Assembly (NCBI GenBank): GCA_963834855.1
Contig: CAWIDH010000004.1
Location: forward strand, 186,001 to 250,000
Source of the DNA: DATJKD01 sp963834855
GTDB lineage: Bacteria > Pseudomonadota > Gammaproteobacteria > Steroidobacterales > Steroidobacteraceae
Direction of reading: 5' to 3'
DNA: 64,000 nucleotides
The position numbers were made by a program, and so were the translations under genes. Of the stretch, positions 8,230-17,243 are shown in pieces; the stretch's first letter is position 1; each line of letters starts with the position of its first letter. The notes below the pieces were generated by a model that ran no database searches, had not been told where the DNA came from, and was given only the letters and a program-made list of their open reading frames with translations.

Positions 8230-9546
8230 ATGTCCGACATCGACGCCCGCCTTGCGAACCGCATCCTCCTCGGCCTCGTGATCGGCGCCATCGCCGGCGC
8301 GATCACGCTGCTGATCGGCGGGGCGGTGCCCGTCGTGCTCTCGAGCGCGAAGTGGCTCGCGACCAACCTGCTCGATCCGATCGGGCAGGTGTTCCTGCGG
8401 ATGCTGTTCTTCGTCGTGATTCCCCTCGTGTTCGCCTCGCTCGCCTACGGCGTCGTGCAGCTCGGAGAGCTCCGCGACCTCGGGCCGCTGGCCGGGCGCA
8501 CCTTCGCCTTGTTCTTCGCGAACATGGCCATCGCGGCCACGCTCGGCCTGTTGATGATGAACCTGCTCGATCCGGGCGCGCGCCTCGACGAGGAGACGAC
8601 GGCGCGGCTCATGAGCGAGTACGGCGGCCAGGCCGCGCAGCACGTCGAGAAGAGCGCCGGGCCGGGGATGACGCCCATGGCCGTCGTCGACATGTTCATG
8701 CCGCGCAACCTGTTCGGCGCGTTCGTCGGCAACCAGCGCAACGTGCTTGGAGACGTGCTGCCGTTGATCACCTTCGCGATCCTCGTCGGCGCCGCCGGGC
8801 TCAGCCTGCCGCGTGAGCGGCGCAAGCGTTTCGAGGACGGTCTCGAGACGGTGAGCCAGCTCATGACCGGCATCGTGCATTTCGCGTTGCGGCTTGCGCC
8901 GATCGCGGTGCCGGCAATGATCTTCAGCGTGGTCGTCAAGGTGGGGTTCGAGATCATCCTCGCGCTGGGACTCTTCGTCGCTGGCTGCGTGGCGATGCTG
9001 CTCTTGCACCTGTTCGGCACGATGTCGATCTGGCTCAAGTTTCTCGCCGGGCGTCGTCCGCGCGAGTTTTTCGGGCAGATCAAGGATGTGCTGGTGACGG
9101 CGTTTTCGACCAGCTCGAGCAGCGCCACGCTGCCGGCGGCGCTCGCGGCGGCGCGCGACCCGCTCGGCATCCGGCCCTCGACCGCCGGGTTCGTGCTGCC
9201 GCTCGGCACGACGATGAACATGAGCGGCACGGCACTCTACGAAGGTTGCGTGGTGCTGTTCGTCGCGCAGGTCTTCGGCGTGCACCTCGACATCGCGCAG
9301 CAGGTCACGCTCGTCTTCCTGTCGGTCCTGAGTGCCGTTGCGGTGGCGGCGATCCCGGGCGGGGCGCTGCCGCTGATCGCGGGGCTGCTAGGCGCGTTTG
9401 GCATCCCGCCGGAGGGCCTGGGCATCATCCTCGGCGTCGACCGCATCCTCGACATGACGCGAACTATGGTAAATGTGGGGTCGGACCTCGTGACCACCGC
9501 GGTGGTGGACGCGGCGCAGCCGCGGGGCGCGACGACGCCGGCCTGA
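8230..9546 (+). CDS. dicarboxylate/amino acid:cation symporter (DAACS family)
   Basis: A 438-residue inner-membrane protein of the GltP/DctA/SdcS superfamily. Visible landmarks are the early hydrophobic helices, the serine-rich re-entrant loop FSTSSSSATLP (around residue 295), the unwound TM7 motif GTTMNMSGTALYE and the TM8 segment GVDRILDMTRTMVNVGSD with the conserved Asp/Arg/Asn that bind substrate and Na+. It couples uptake of C4-dicarboxylates or acidic/neutral amino acids to Na+ or H+; the exact substrate cannot be read. A long extramembrane loop (about 115-160) is predicted between TM3 and TM4. Confidence 0.92.
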   Translation: MSDIDARLANRILLGLVIGAIAGAITLLIGGAVPVVLSSAKWLATNLLDPIGQVFLRMLFFVVIPLVFASLAYGVVQLGELRDLGPLAGRTFALFFANMAIAATLGLLMMNLLDPGARLDEETTARLMSEYGGQAAQHVEKSAGPGMTPMAVVDMFMPRNLFGAFVGNQRNVLGDVLPLITFAILVGAAGLSLPRERRKRFEDGLETVSQLMTGIVHFALRLAPIAVPAMIFSVVVKVGFEIILALGLFVAGCVAMLLLHLFGTMSIWLKFLAGRRPREFFGQIKDVLVTAFSTSSSSATLPAALAAARDPLGIRPSTAGFVLPLGTTMNMSGTALYEGCVVLFVAQVFGVHLDIAQQVTLVFLSVLSAVAVAAIPGGALPLIAGLLGAFGIPPEGLGIILGVDRILDMTRTMVNVGSDLVTTAVVDAAQPRGATTPA

Positions 9547-9741
9547 ACGGGTCTGCGCGAGCGTGGCCGCGCGCGGGCGCAGCGCGGTCATCGCTCCGGA
9601 AATCGGGCTGTTCGATTGCGCGGCCGGGTGTACTCTTGAGACGGGCCGGTGGAGCCTCCGGGGCGCGCCCCAAGGAACGGCGGATACCGGCTCGGAACCG
9701 GGGACGTCACCTCGGGCCAACCAGAACGAGGATCTCCCATC

Positions 9742-10083
9742 GTGGCAACACCCGTCCACATCACGTTCCGGCACATCGAAGCTTCTCCCGCCGTCGAGGC
9801 GCGCGTTCGCGACCTCGCGCATCACCTGCACGTGTTCAGCGACCGGATCCAGTCCTGTCGCGTGGTCGTCGACACGCCGCATCGCCATCATCATCAGGGA
9901 AAAGTCTTCAACGTCGTTGTCCAGGTCGGGTTGCCGGGTGAGAACGTGGTCGTGGACATGGAGCGGCCCATGCGCGACGGGCACGAGGACGTCTATGTCG
10001 TGATCCGCGACGCGTTCGATGCCGCGAAGCGCCAGTTGCAGCAGCGGATGGCGATGCTGCGCGGCGATGAGGTCCGCAGATGA
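9742..10083 (+). CDS. ribosome hibernation/HPF-like protein
   Basis: A 113-residue protein. I chose the GTG at 9742 because GAGGAT lies about 9 nt upstream and the residues that follow (VHITFRHIEASPAVEARVRD) are the standard start of the HPF/RaiA (sigma-54 modulation) fold. The longer frame upstream is low complexity. The middle region carries CRVVVDTPHRHHHQGKVFNV, and the acidic/basic alpha-helical end is EDVYVVIRDAFDAAKRQLQQ. Short HPFs bind the 30S decoding region and promote 100S dimers in stationary phase. It overlaps the cupin gene by 4 nt. Confidence 0.85.
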   Translation: MATPVHITFRHIEASPAVEARVRDLAHHLHVFSDRIQSCRVVVDTPHRHHHQGKVFNVVVQVGLPGENVVVDMERPMRDGHEDVYVVIRDAFDAAKRQLQQRMAMLRGDEVRR

Positions 10084-10466
10084 GCGCGGGCGGGGCGCCG
10101 CCGCAGATCATCAGGATCGACGAAACCTCCGGGCAGCAGGAACCGCAGAGTCTCGATGCCTCGCGACTCGCGCCGGGCAGCCCCATGCCCGCGCAATCCG
10201 TGCGCAATCTCTTCTCGGACCCGACTGGCAGATTCTTCTCGGGCATATGGAGCAGCACGCGCGGCGCCTGGCGCGTGGCTTACACCGAGAATGAACTGTG
10301 CGTGCTGACGCACGGGCGCGTGCGCATCTCGGATGACTACGGCCACAGCTGGAGCTTCGGCCCGGGCGATTGCTTCGTCGTGCCGGCAGGATTCAAGGGC
10401 CTGTGGGAAGTGCTCGAAGACGCGCGCAAGTTCTACGCGATCTACGAGCCGCCGACCGGCGGCTGA
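10080..10466 (+). CDS. cupin_3-type small protein
   Basis: A 128-residue protein whose C-terminal half is a single cupin barrel. It contains FFSGIWSSTRGAWRVAYTENELCVLTHGR and then FGPGDCFVVPAGFKGLWEV, the pattern of the DUF861/(S)-ureidoglycine-aminohydrolase-like cupins (sugar- or ureide-binding). The family is functionally diverse. The usual metal-binding His set is not obvious, so catalysis is uncertain. It is translationally coupled to the HPF-like gene through ATGA overlap, which suggests stress or stationary-phase co-expression. Confidence 0.75.
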   Translation: MSAGGAPPQIIRIDETSGQQEPQSLDASRLAPGSPMPAQSVRNLFSDPTGRFFSGIWSSTRGAWRVAYTENELCVLTHGRVRISDDYGHSWSFGPGDCFVVPAGFKGLWEVLEDARKFYAIYEPPTGG

Positions 10467-10617
10467 GCAGCGCCGCTGATCGCTTCGGCAGCGAACCGAA
10501 GCGGAACCGAAGCGGTGCAGCGCGCGTTCAAGGTTGCGTCCTCGCGGTGCAGCGCTTGTAATCGGCATGCCATGAAACCGCGCGTTCGAGCTGGCATGAA
10601 TCGTGCACTTGGGTTTT

Positions 10618-10649
10618 TTAACAGGCCGGCGTAGGGTCTCTGCTACAAT
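10618..10649 (+). promoter_or_regulatory. possible promoter of the TorF-type porin gene
   Basis: A good -10 box TACAAT lies at 10644-10649, preceded by TTAACA at 10618-10623 with a 20-nt spacer, longer than ideal. The sequence is noticeably A/T-rich for this genome, and the porin ATG follows 54 nt after the -10. A different -35 may be used. Confidence 0.35.
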
Positions 10650-10702
10650 TTGCACTGCGACCGCGATCTTTCCGTGGTTTCCACGCAACCAAGGGGTACC
10701 AA

Positions 10703-11404
10703 ATGAAATTAAGTCATGGCTTGGCGGCGCTGGTGATGATGGCGTCGGCCTCGATTGCCCACGCTCAATTGTCCGGCACCGTCACGGTGGTAAGCGACTA
10801 TGACTTTCGTGGCGTTACGCAGACCGCGGGCGACCCCGCGCTCCAGGGCAGCATCGATTGGGCGGCGGAGAGCGGGTTATATCTGGGTGCCTGGGCCAGC
10901 AACGTTGATTTCGGCAACTGTTGTGACGAGGACTACGAAGTCGACCTCTATGCCGGCTTCAGCGGCGGCGACGACGTCACCTGGGACGTCGGCTTTATCT
11001 ACTACCTCTATCCCGGGGCCGAAGATCTCGACTTCCCCGAGATTTATGCCGAGGCGGGTTGGAACTGGCTCTCCGGCAAGATCTGGTACTCCAACGATTT
11101 CGGTAACTCCGACGAGTCGTCGTTCTACTACGAAGCCAACGGCAACTGGGAAGTCGCCGAGAACTTCGGACTCACCGCTCACATCGGCTACAGCGACGGC
11201 GACGCGATCGACGTCCTGTTTGAGGACAGCTACATGGACTGGTCGGTCGGGGTGACATACACGCTCGGTAATTTCGATCTGGGCCTGAAGTACGTCGATG
11301 GCAGCGATCTCGAGATCCTCGACGGCACGCCGGGCGACGTCAGCAGCAGCGAGGCTCGCGCGATCTTCTCCGTATCGACCACGTTCCCCTGGGGCAGCGA
11401 ATAG
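10703..11404 (+). CDS. TorF-family outer-membrane porin
   Basis: A 233-residue protein. A signal peptide (MKLSHGLAALVMMASASIAHAQ) is cleaved before LSGTVTVVSDYDFRGVTQT, the hallmark opening of the TorF/TIGR02001 family. Alternating amphipathic strands rich in Trp, Tyr and Asp follow (GAWASNVDFG, WDVGFIYYLYPG, WNWLSGKIWYSNDFG), ending with an aromatic C-terminal strand (FSVSTTFPWGSE). It should form a small beta-barrel in the outer membrane; the transported solute is unknown. It is monocistronic, with an A/T-rich promoter region upstream and a hairpin terminator downstream. Confidence 0.88.
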   Translation: MKLSHGLAALVMMASASIAHAQLSGTVTVVSDYDFRGVTQTAGDPALQGSIDWAAESGLYLGAWASNVDFGNCCDEDYEVDLYAGFSGGDDVTWDVGFIYYLYPGAEDLDFPEIYAEAGWNWLSGKIWYSNDFGNSDESSFYYEANGNWEVAENFGLTAHIGYSDGDAIDVLFEDSYMDWSVGVTYTLGNFDLGLKYVDGSDLEILDGTPGDVSSSEARAIFSVSTTFPWGSE

Positions 11405-11461
11405 AAGGGGTCAGAGGGTCAGATCTATTTTCCGGAGCCGATCCGGATAGTGGCGAAAACG

Positions 11462-11498
11462 ACGCCCGGCTTCCGCGAGGAGGCCGGGCGTTCGCTTT
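11462..11498 (+). terminator. bidirectional intrinsic terminator
   Basis: A 9-bp GC stem (ACGCCCGGC at 11462-11470 with GCCGGGCGT at 11483-11491) is followed by TCGCTTT on the plus strand. On the minus strand it is followed by GTCGTTTTCG. It sits between the porin gene (ends 11404) and the convergent delta-60 gene (ends 11546), so it can serve both. Confidence 0.6.
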
Positions 11499-11545
11499 GG
11501 TGGGCCGTGGGCCTGACCGCAGGGCTCCCGATGCGCGAGCTTGAC

Positions 11546-13727
11546 TCAAGACCGGCGCGCCGGTCCCGCAATCCGTGCCGTCATCCCCATCCGTCGCAGT
11601 AGCCCGGCGGCGCCGAGCAGGAGCAAGGACAGGAGTCCGACCCGTCCGCCCCCGGAAACCGGCGCCCGGTCATCATCCGATATCACGACGGTTGTCGTTG
11701 ACCGCGGCCCGACGACCGCGCCGCCGGTCGGCCCGGATAACTCCACCGTAATCGTCTCTTGTGATTCGTGATCGTCGTCATCCAGAACGGAGAGGACGAC
11801 AGATTTCGGCTGGGTATCGCCGTCGGCCCACGATACCGTGACGGGCTCAGGAGCGTAGTCGACACCAGCTGTAGCCGTTCCCGGCATTGGCGTTACCGTG
11901 ACGGACACCGCGCCGCTCGAGTAGTAGTTACGGTGCACCAGGACCCGCGCAATGCCCCCGGATTCCGTGCCGGGCTGAGCTATCTCGATCGAGAACTGTC
12001 CTGCGGGATGACCGTCTGCAAGGATTTCGACAGTGGCATTGCCCGTCCCAAGGCCCGCACCTCCCTGTGCATCGTGGAGCGCCACTACGAATTGCTCGTG
12101 TTCCTCCGGTGGGCTGTCATTCGTGGCGATCGGTACGACGATCTGCCGGTCGCTCGCGTCGCCGTCGACCCAGTCGAGCCGGCCCTCGACCTGTGTGTAG
12201 TCCTGACCGGCCGTCGCGTCGGACAGGCTTGAACCGGCGCTCGGCTGGGTGCGGTATCCAACGCTGACGCTGCCGGACGCACCGGCTATGCGTCGCACGA
12301 CCACGACGGCCTCGTGGCCCTGTTCCGTCGCCTCGACGTTTGCGCGCATGATGCCCAGGACGCCCGGACCGTCCTCGCCGCTGCTGCCCAGCACGCGGGC
12401 GACGAACGGGCGTGAGCTGTCCGCCGCTACCTGACCTTGACCCGCAAGCAGTACGTCTCCGTCGGGAAGTACAGTCATGTCGTGCACGACTGCAGCGCCG
12501 TGACTGGGCGGCAGGTCGATCCAGGTGGTGCCGGCGTCTCCGAAGAGTGCATCGAGCTTTCCATCCGCCTGCAGGCGCACGACCAGCGCACCCGACACAC
12601 CGGCTGGGGGGCGCCCGGCGATGACGACGGAGCCGTCTCCACCGACTGCCAGTGCCATCGCCTCCTCCGTGACGTCTGCGACAGTGTTCGTCGAGAAGGT
12701 CGCATCGCGCCCGCCATTCGTAAGCAGGCGGATCGCGAATCCATGCGCATCCTCGCGACCGGCGACCAGCAGCCGTCCATCGGGTTGCGCCGCCATCGAA
12801 GTGCAGCTGACGGAAGCGCCGGGTGCGGCGCCGAGACCCGCAAATCCAAGGTTGCCGAAGGATTCGTCCACGCTACCGTCCGCCGTCAAGGCGAGCACCC
12901 GGCATGTCGGGAGCCCGTTGCTGGTGTAGGCGTTCGTCGCGATGCGATACCCACCACTGGCCGTCCGCAGGATCGTGGGCGCGCGTGCCCGCGACCTCCG
13001 TGGCAGTGTCGCTGACTACTCCGCCTTCGCCAAAGGAATGATCGAGGGCGCCATTGGCGAGCAGCCGCAGCACGATCAGCGTGCCGCCTCGTGAGCCGGC
13101 AACGACCACGCGGCCGTCGGGATCCAGAGCAAGCGAGTGGCCAGACCCGCTCCGCTGCTCGGGAAACTGCGCAATGCCATTCGTGCCAAATGTCGGATCC
13201 AGCGCACCGTCGCGTGCCAGCCGGAAAACGGTCAGCTCGGCGGTCGAGCCAAAAAATCCCTCTGGCCGAACTTTCTGACCGACACAGACGACCTTGCCAT
13301 CAGGCTGCACCGCTGTGTCCAGGACCACGGTGCCGTCGAGCCTGGCCGCCGTGAAACCTGGGTCGATCGCCCCGGTGCTGGACAGTCGTCCGAGGAAGCT
13401 CGGCGTGTCCACGTCGCCGCAGTAGTAGTCGGAGTAACACGTGTTGTCCTCTCCGCCGGCAAAGATGACCTGGCCGTCATCCACCGGCTCGACCGACCAG
13501 GCGGGACCGGCGAAGTCGACCATCAGCCCGGTCCGGCCGACATCGCCAAACGAAGGATCCAGGTCGCCCGGCGCACCCAGCGCCAGGGGGCACAACAGGC
13601 CGGAAGCCAGGGCCGCGGTCGCGGCCGGCGCCGCTTCGCGCGCGTGCCGCAGGATTCGAGAGATTGCGTTCTTGATGCTGGCCGTCTCCTGCACGCCAGG
13701 GCCGCTTGGGCGCGTACGCGAATTCAT
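11546..13727 (-). pseudogene. delta-60 repeat/Calx-beta surface protein with GlyGly-CTERM-like tail (frameshifted)
   Basis: About 727 residues if one frameshift is corrected. The start ATG at 13727 has GGGAGA upstream and a signal sequence (TAALASGLLCPLALGAPGDL). The N-terminal two thirds carry delta-60 repeats of the form ALDPTFGTNG and RDGALDPSFG. Two Calx-beta domains follow, each with DYxxxxxxLxWxDGDxxxxxxxVPI and DDD elements. The C-terminus GGGRVGLLSLLLLGAAGLLR is a GlyGly-CTERM-type sorting tail, normally handled by rhombosortase. Near 12975-13000 the frame shifts: reading the next frame restores ILRTASGGYRI and the rest of the protein. This could be a sequencing indel or a real lesion. 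A paralogue sits at 27243. Confidence 0.8.
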
Positions 13728-13995
13728 GTCTGTCTCCCATTGTGATTGAGGATCCGGGCGCGGAGCCAGTGGTCTCGGTTCGCCCGCGCACAGTCCGTAG
13801 GCTGCGCATCGCGTCCTGTGGAGTCTTGAAGGCCGCTGAAACGATCTGAATCGTTCTGAGGGGCGTGGACTTCGGGTCCACGCCATCCGCAGTCTCAACC
13901 GCTGCGGGTGTGGACGGAGCGATCCGTCCCCGGCGCTGGATGCCGGGCGGGGCTTGGGGCGGGCTCGGGCGCCGGGCCTGGGAGAGGGGTCAGTC

Positions 13996-15324
13996 TTACG
14001 GCAGTTCGCGCAGCACTTCGTCGAGGCGGCCGAACAGCTGGTCGATGTGCGAGCGCTCGATGATGAGCGGCGGCGACAGCGCGATCGTGTCGCCGGTGAC
14101 CCGGATCAGCACACCCTTGTCGAACGCGCGCAGGAAGGCATCGAAGCCTCGCGCCCCCGGCTTGCCCGTGATGGGCTCGAGCTCGATTGCGCCGATCAAG
14201 CCGAGATTGCGCAGGTCGACGACGTGCGGCCGCCCCTTGAGCGAGTGCAGGGCATCCGCCCAGTACCCGCCGATCTCCTGCGCGCGCGTGAGCAGTCCCT
14301 CGCGCCGGTAGATCTGCTGCGTGGCGATGCCCGCGGCGCAGGCGACCGGGTGCGCCGAGAACGTGTACCCGTGGAAGAGCTCGATTGCGTTGTCGGGGCC
14401 GGTCATGAACGCGTCGTAGATGTCACCTGTGACCGCGACGGCGCCGGCAGGCACCGCACCGTTGGTCATGCCCTTGGCCATCGTGATCATGTCCGGCACG
14501 ACGTCGAAGCACTGCGCGGCGAAAGGCGTGCCGAGCCGGCCGAAGCCCGTGATGACCTCGTCGAAGATGAGCAGGATGCCGTGGCGCGAGCAGATCTCGC
14601 GCAGCCGCTGCAGGTAACCGCGCGGCGGGATCAGCACGCCGGTGGAGCCGGCGACGGGCTCGACGATCACGGCCGCGATCGTGCTCGCGTCGTGCAGGGC
14701 GACCAGGCGTTCGAGCTCGTCAGCGAGGGTGGCACCGTGCTCGGGCTGGCCGCGCGACCAGGCATTGCGGGCGAGATCGTGCGTGTGCGGCAGGTGATCC
14801 ACGCCCGGAAGCAGGCTCGCAAAGAATTTCCGGTTATTGACCATGCCGCCGACCGAGATGCCGCCGAAGCCGACGCCGTGATAGCCGCGTTCGCGCCCGA
14901 TCAGCCGCGTGCGCGTGCCCTGGCCGCGCACCCGATGCCAGGCGAGTGCGATCTTGAGCGCCGTATCGACGGACTCGGACCCGGAGTTGGTGAAGAAGAC
15001 GTGGTCGAGACCGGGCGGCATCCAGCTCACGATTTCGTTCGCGAGCTCGAACGCCGCAGAGTGACCCATCTGGAACGGCGGCGCATAGTCCATCGTCGCG
15101 ATCTGGCGGCTGACCGCGTCGGTGATCTCCTGTCGGCCATGTCCCGCGTTGACGCACCAGAGCCCGGCGCAGCCGTCGAGGATCTGGCGGTCGTCGCACG
15201 TCCAGTAGTGCATCCCCGCCGCGCGCGCGAGCAGGCGCGGGGCCGCCTTGAACTGCCGGTTGGCGGTGAACGGCATCCAGAAGGCCTCGAGCTGAGACCG
15301 GTCAAGCCGGGCGTGCAGGGGCAT
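13996..15324 (-). CDS. omega-amino acid--pyruvate transaminase (class III)
   Basis: A 442-residue PLP-dependent class III aminotransferase. Landmarks are WCVNAGHGR near the start, FFTNSGSESVDTALK (phosphate-binding), ERGYHGVGFGG, IFDEVITGFGRLG (the PLP-ring Asp) and ITMAKGMTNGAVP (the Schiff-base Lys). Length and motifs match beta-alanine/omega-amino acid:pyruvate aminotransferases (OapT/AptA). It would transaminate beta-alanine, GABA-like or putrescine-derived amines with pyruvate. It diverges from the aldehyde dehydrogenase at 15555, a pairing common in omega-amino acid and polyamine catabolism: transaminase makes the aldehyde, dehydrogenase oxidises it. Confidence 0.9.
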   Translation of the reverse strand: MPLHARLDRSQLEAFWMPFTANRQFKAAPRLLARAAGMHYWTCDDRQILDGCAGLWCVNAGHGRQEITDAVSRQIATMDYAPPFQMGHSAAFELANEIVSWMPPGLDHVFFTNSGSESVDTALKIALAWHRVRGQGTRTRLIGRERGYHGVGFGGISVGGMVNNRKFFASLLPGVDHLPHTHDLARNAWSRGQPEHGATLADELERLVALHDASTIAAVIVEPVAGSTGVLIPPRGYLQRLREICSRHGILLIFDEVITGFGRLGTPFAAQCFDVVPDMITMAKGMTNGAVPAGAVAVTGDIYDAFMTGPDNAIELFHGYTFSAHPVACAAGIATQQIYRREGLLTRAQEIGGYWADALHSLKGRPHVVDLRNLGLIGAIELEPITGKPGARGFDAFLRAFDKGVLIRVTGDTIALSPPLIIERSHIDQLFGRLDEVLRELP

Positions 15325-15554
15325 TTGCGTGGCCGACCTTGGTGGGGAGGATCAGGATGATAAGAAAAATTGACAGAGGCGACAAACGGCGCCAGGACTT
15401 TGTCGATTCCCACGATCGGGCGTGCGCGGCGTCAGAGCGGTCTGATTCGCATTCGTTCGCACCGCGCGTAGGATTCGACCGACCGAGGTTTCACCGAACG
15501 ACCGATTTCGTGGCACGCGCGTAGAATCGCTGTCGAAAATCGAGGACCGCTCCG

Positions 15555-17057
15555 ATGACGACGCCATCCACCGCCGCCGACTGGCGTGCCCGGGCCCGGA
15601 CGCTCGCAATAAACGGCCAGGCCTGGATCGACGGGCGTTACGTGCCCGCCGCCACGAACGAGACCTTCGACTGCGTGAGTCCCATCGACGGCAAGTTGAT
15701 CGCGCGCGTCGCCTCGACCGGTGCGGTCGACGTGGACCGGGCGGTGAGCGCCGCGCGTCGCGCGTTCGACGCGGGTGTCTGGGCGCGCCGGCCGCCCGCT
15801 GCGCGCAAGAAGGTCCTGCTGAAGTTCGCCGAGCTGCTGCTCGCGCAGCGCGACGAGCTCGCGCTGCTCGAGACCATCGACGTGGGCAAGCCGATTTCCG
15901 ACAGCCTGTCGGTGGATATCCCGGCGACCGCCCGCTGCATCGCCTGGTACGCCGAGGCCATCGACAAGGTCTACGACGAAATTGCGCCCACGGGTCCGGA
16001 TGCGCTCGCGATGATCACGCGCGAGCCGGTCGGCGTCGTGGCGGCGATCGTACCGTGGAACTTTCCGCTGATCATGGCGGCGTGGAAGATCGGGCCGGCG
16101 CTCGCGGCGGGAAATTCGCTCGTGCTCAAGCCCTCGGAGAAGTCACCGCTCAGCGCGATTCGCATCGCGGCGCTGGCCGCCGAGGCCGGGATTCCCGACG
16201 GTGTCTTCAACGTGCTGCCGGGTTACGGCCAGACCGCCGGGCAGGCGCTGGCGCTGCACATGGACGTCGACTGCATCGCGTTCACCGGCTCGACGCGCAC
16301 CGGGAAGCTGATGCTGCAGTACTCGGCGCAATCGAACATGAAGCGCGTCTGGCTCGAGTGCGGCGGCAAGTCGCCGAACATCATCCTCGCGGACTGCCCG
16401 GACCTCGACCGTGCTGCCGAGGCGGCCGCGGCCGCGATCTTCTTCAACCAGGGCGAGATGTGCTCGGCCGGCTCGCGACTGATCGTCGAGGAGCCGATCC
16501 GCGAGGCCGTCGTGGAGAAAGTCGCGGCGGCGGGCCGGCGCCTCGTGCCGGGCGACCCGCTCGATCCGGCGACGCGCCTGGGCGCCATCGTCGACGGCAC
16601 CCAGCTCGCAACTGTGCTCGGCTACATCGAGTCCGGGCGGCAGGAAGGTGCACGCGTGCGCATCGGTGGGGCGCGCACCCGGGAGGAATCCGGCGGCTTC
16701 TACGTCGAGCCGACTGTATTCGACGACGTCCGGCCGCAGATGAAGATCGCGCGCGAGGAGATCTTCGGACCCGTGCTGGCCACGATCGGCGTCAAGGATG
16801 CCGACGAGGCGGTGGCGGTGGGCAACTCCGTAATCTATGGCCTGGCCGCCGCGGTGTGGACCCGCGACGTCACCCGCGCGCACCGTATCGCGCGTGCGCT
16901 GCGCGCGGGAGTGGTCTACGTCAACTGCTACGACGCGGACGACATCACAGTGCCTTTCGGCGGGTTCAAGCAGTCGGGCACCGGGCGCGACAAGTCGTTG
17001 CACGCCCTCGACAAGTACACCGAGATCAAGACCACCTGGCTCGACCTCTCCGTCTGA
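15555..17057 (+). CDS. puuC: gamma-glutamyl-gamma-aminobutyraldehyde dehydrogenase-like ALDH
   Basis: A 500-residue NAD(P)-dependent aldehyde dehydrogenase. Visible are the cofactor region PWNFPLIMAAWKIGPALAAG, FTGSTRTGK (Rossmann glycine loop), LECGGKSPNI (general-base Glu) and FFNQGEMCSAGSRL (nucleophile Cys), ending FGGFKQSGTGRDKSLHALDK. The start and end motifs are those of PuuC/PauC enzymes, which oxidise gamma-glutamyl-gamma-aminobutyraldehyde after PuuB. The spu/puu cluster lies about 18 kb downstream, and a transaminase is divergent. A narrower assignment than polyamine/omega-amino-aldehyde dehydrogenase is inference. A cluster of palindromic repeats follows the stop. Confidence 0.85.
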   Translation: MTTPSTAADWRARARTLAINGQAWIDGRYVPAATNETFDCVSPIDGKLIARVASTGAVDVDRAVSAARRAFDAGVWARRPPAARKKVLLKFAELLLAQRDELALLETIDVGKPISDSLSVDIPATARCIAWYAEAIDKVYDEIAPTGPDALAMITREPVGVVAAIVPWNFPLIMAAWKIGPALAAGNSLVLKPSEKSPLSAIRIAALAAEAGIPDGVFNVLPGYGQTAGQALALHMDVDCIAFTGSTRTGKLMLQYSAQSNMKRVWLECGGKSPNIILADCPDLDRAAEAAAAAIFFNQGEMCSAGSRLIVEEPIREAVVEKVAAAGRRLVPGDPLDPATRLGAIVDGTQLATVLGYIESGRQEGARVRIGGARTREESGGFYVEPTVFDDVRPQMKIAREEIFGPVLATIGVKDADEAVAVGNSVIYGLAAAVWTRDVTRAHRIARALRAGVVYVNCYDADDITVPFGGFKQSGTGRDKSLHALDKYTEIKTTWLDLSV

Positions 17058-17243
17058 AAATTCGACTCAGAAGAAATTCGGCTCAGAGCCGATTTGTTGG
17101 GATATTCAGCTTCGAGCCGATTGTTTCGGAATACTCAGCTCTGAGCCGAATTTCCGCGGACGGGCCCAGAGCCAGAAATCCTTTCGGAGATCTGGCCCTG
17201 GGCCGACTTTCTCGACTCCAATAATTCGGCTCTGAGCCGAATT
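17057..17243. repeat. cluster of GGCTCNGAGCC palindromic repeats
   Basis: Copies lie at 17074-17095 (AAATTCGGCTCAGAGCC, continuing GATTT), 17103-17122, 17133-17153 and 17223-17243, with a partial at 17057-17070. Between them 17163-17208 has related GGGCCCAGAGCC/GGCCCTGGGCC segments. Each complete copy is a near-perfect palindrome of 19-22 bp with an A/T-rich rim. The last copy overlaps the stop codon of the convergent DUF937/OmpA gene. The cluster sits between two convergent genes and could also terminate transcription. Confidence 0.85.

Noticed and set aside
7840..9285. 481-residue antisense open frame
   Set aside because: Low-complexity mirror of the symporter and TrmO-like genes in a GC-rich background.
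11402..11445. Additional REP-like repeat after the porin gene (GGGGTCAGAGGGTCAG...)
   Set aside because: Only a single arm resembling the 40527 element was seen, with no inverted partner, so it was not called.
17057..17243. CRISPR array
   Set aside because: Repeats are palindromic, unequal in length, without uniform 30-40-nt spacers or cas genes.
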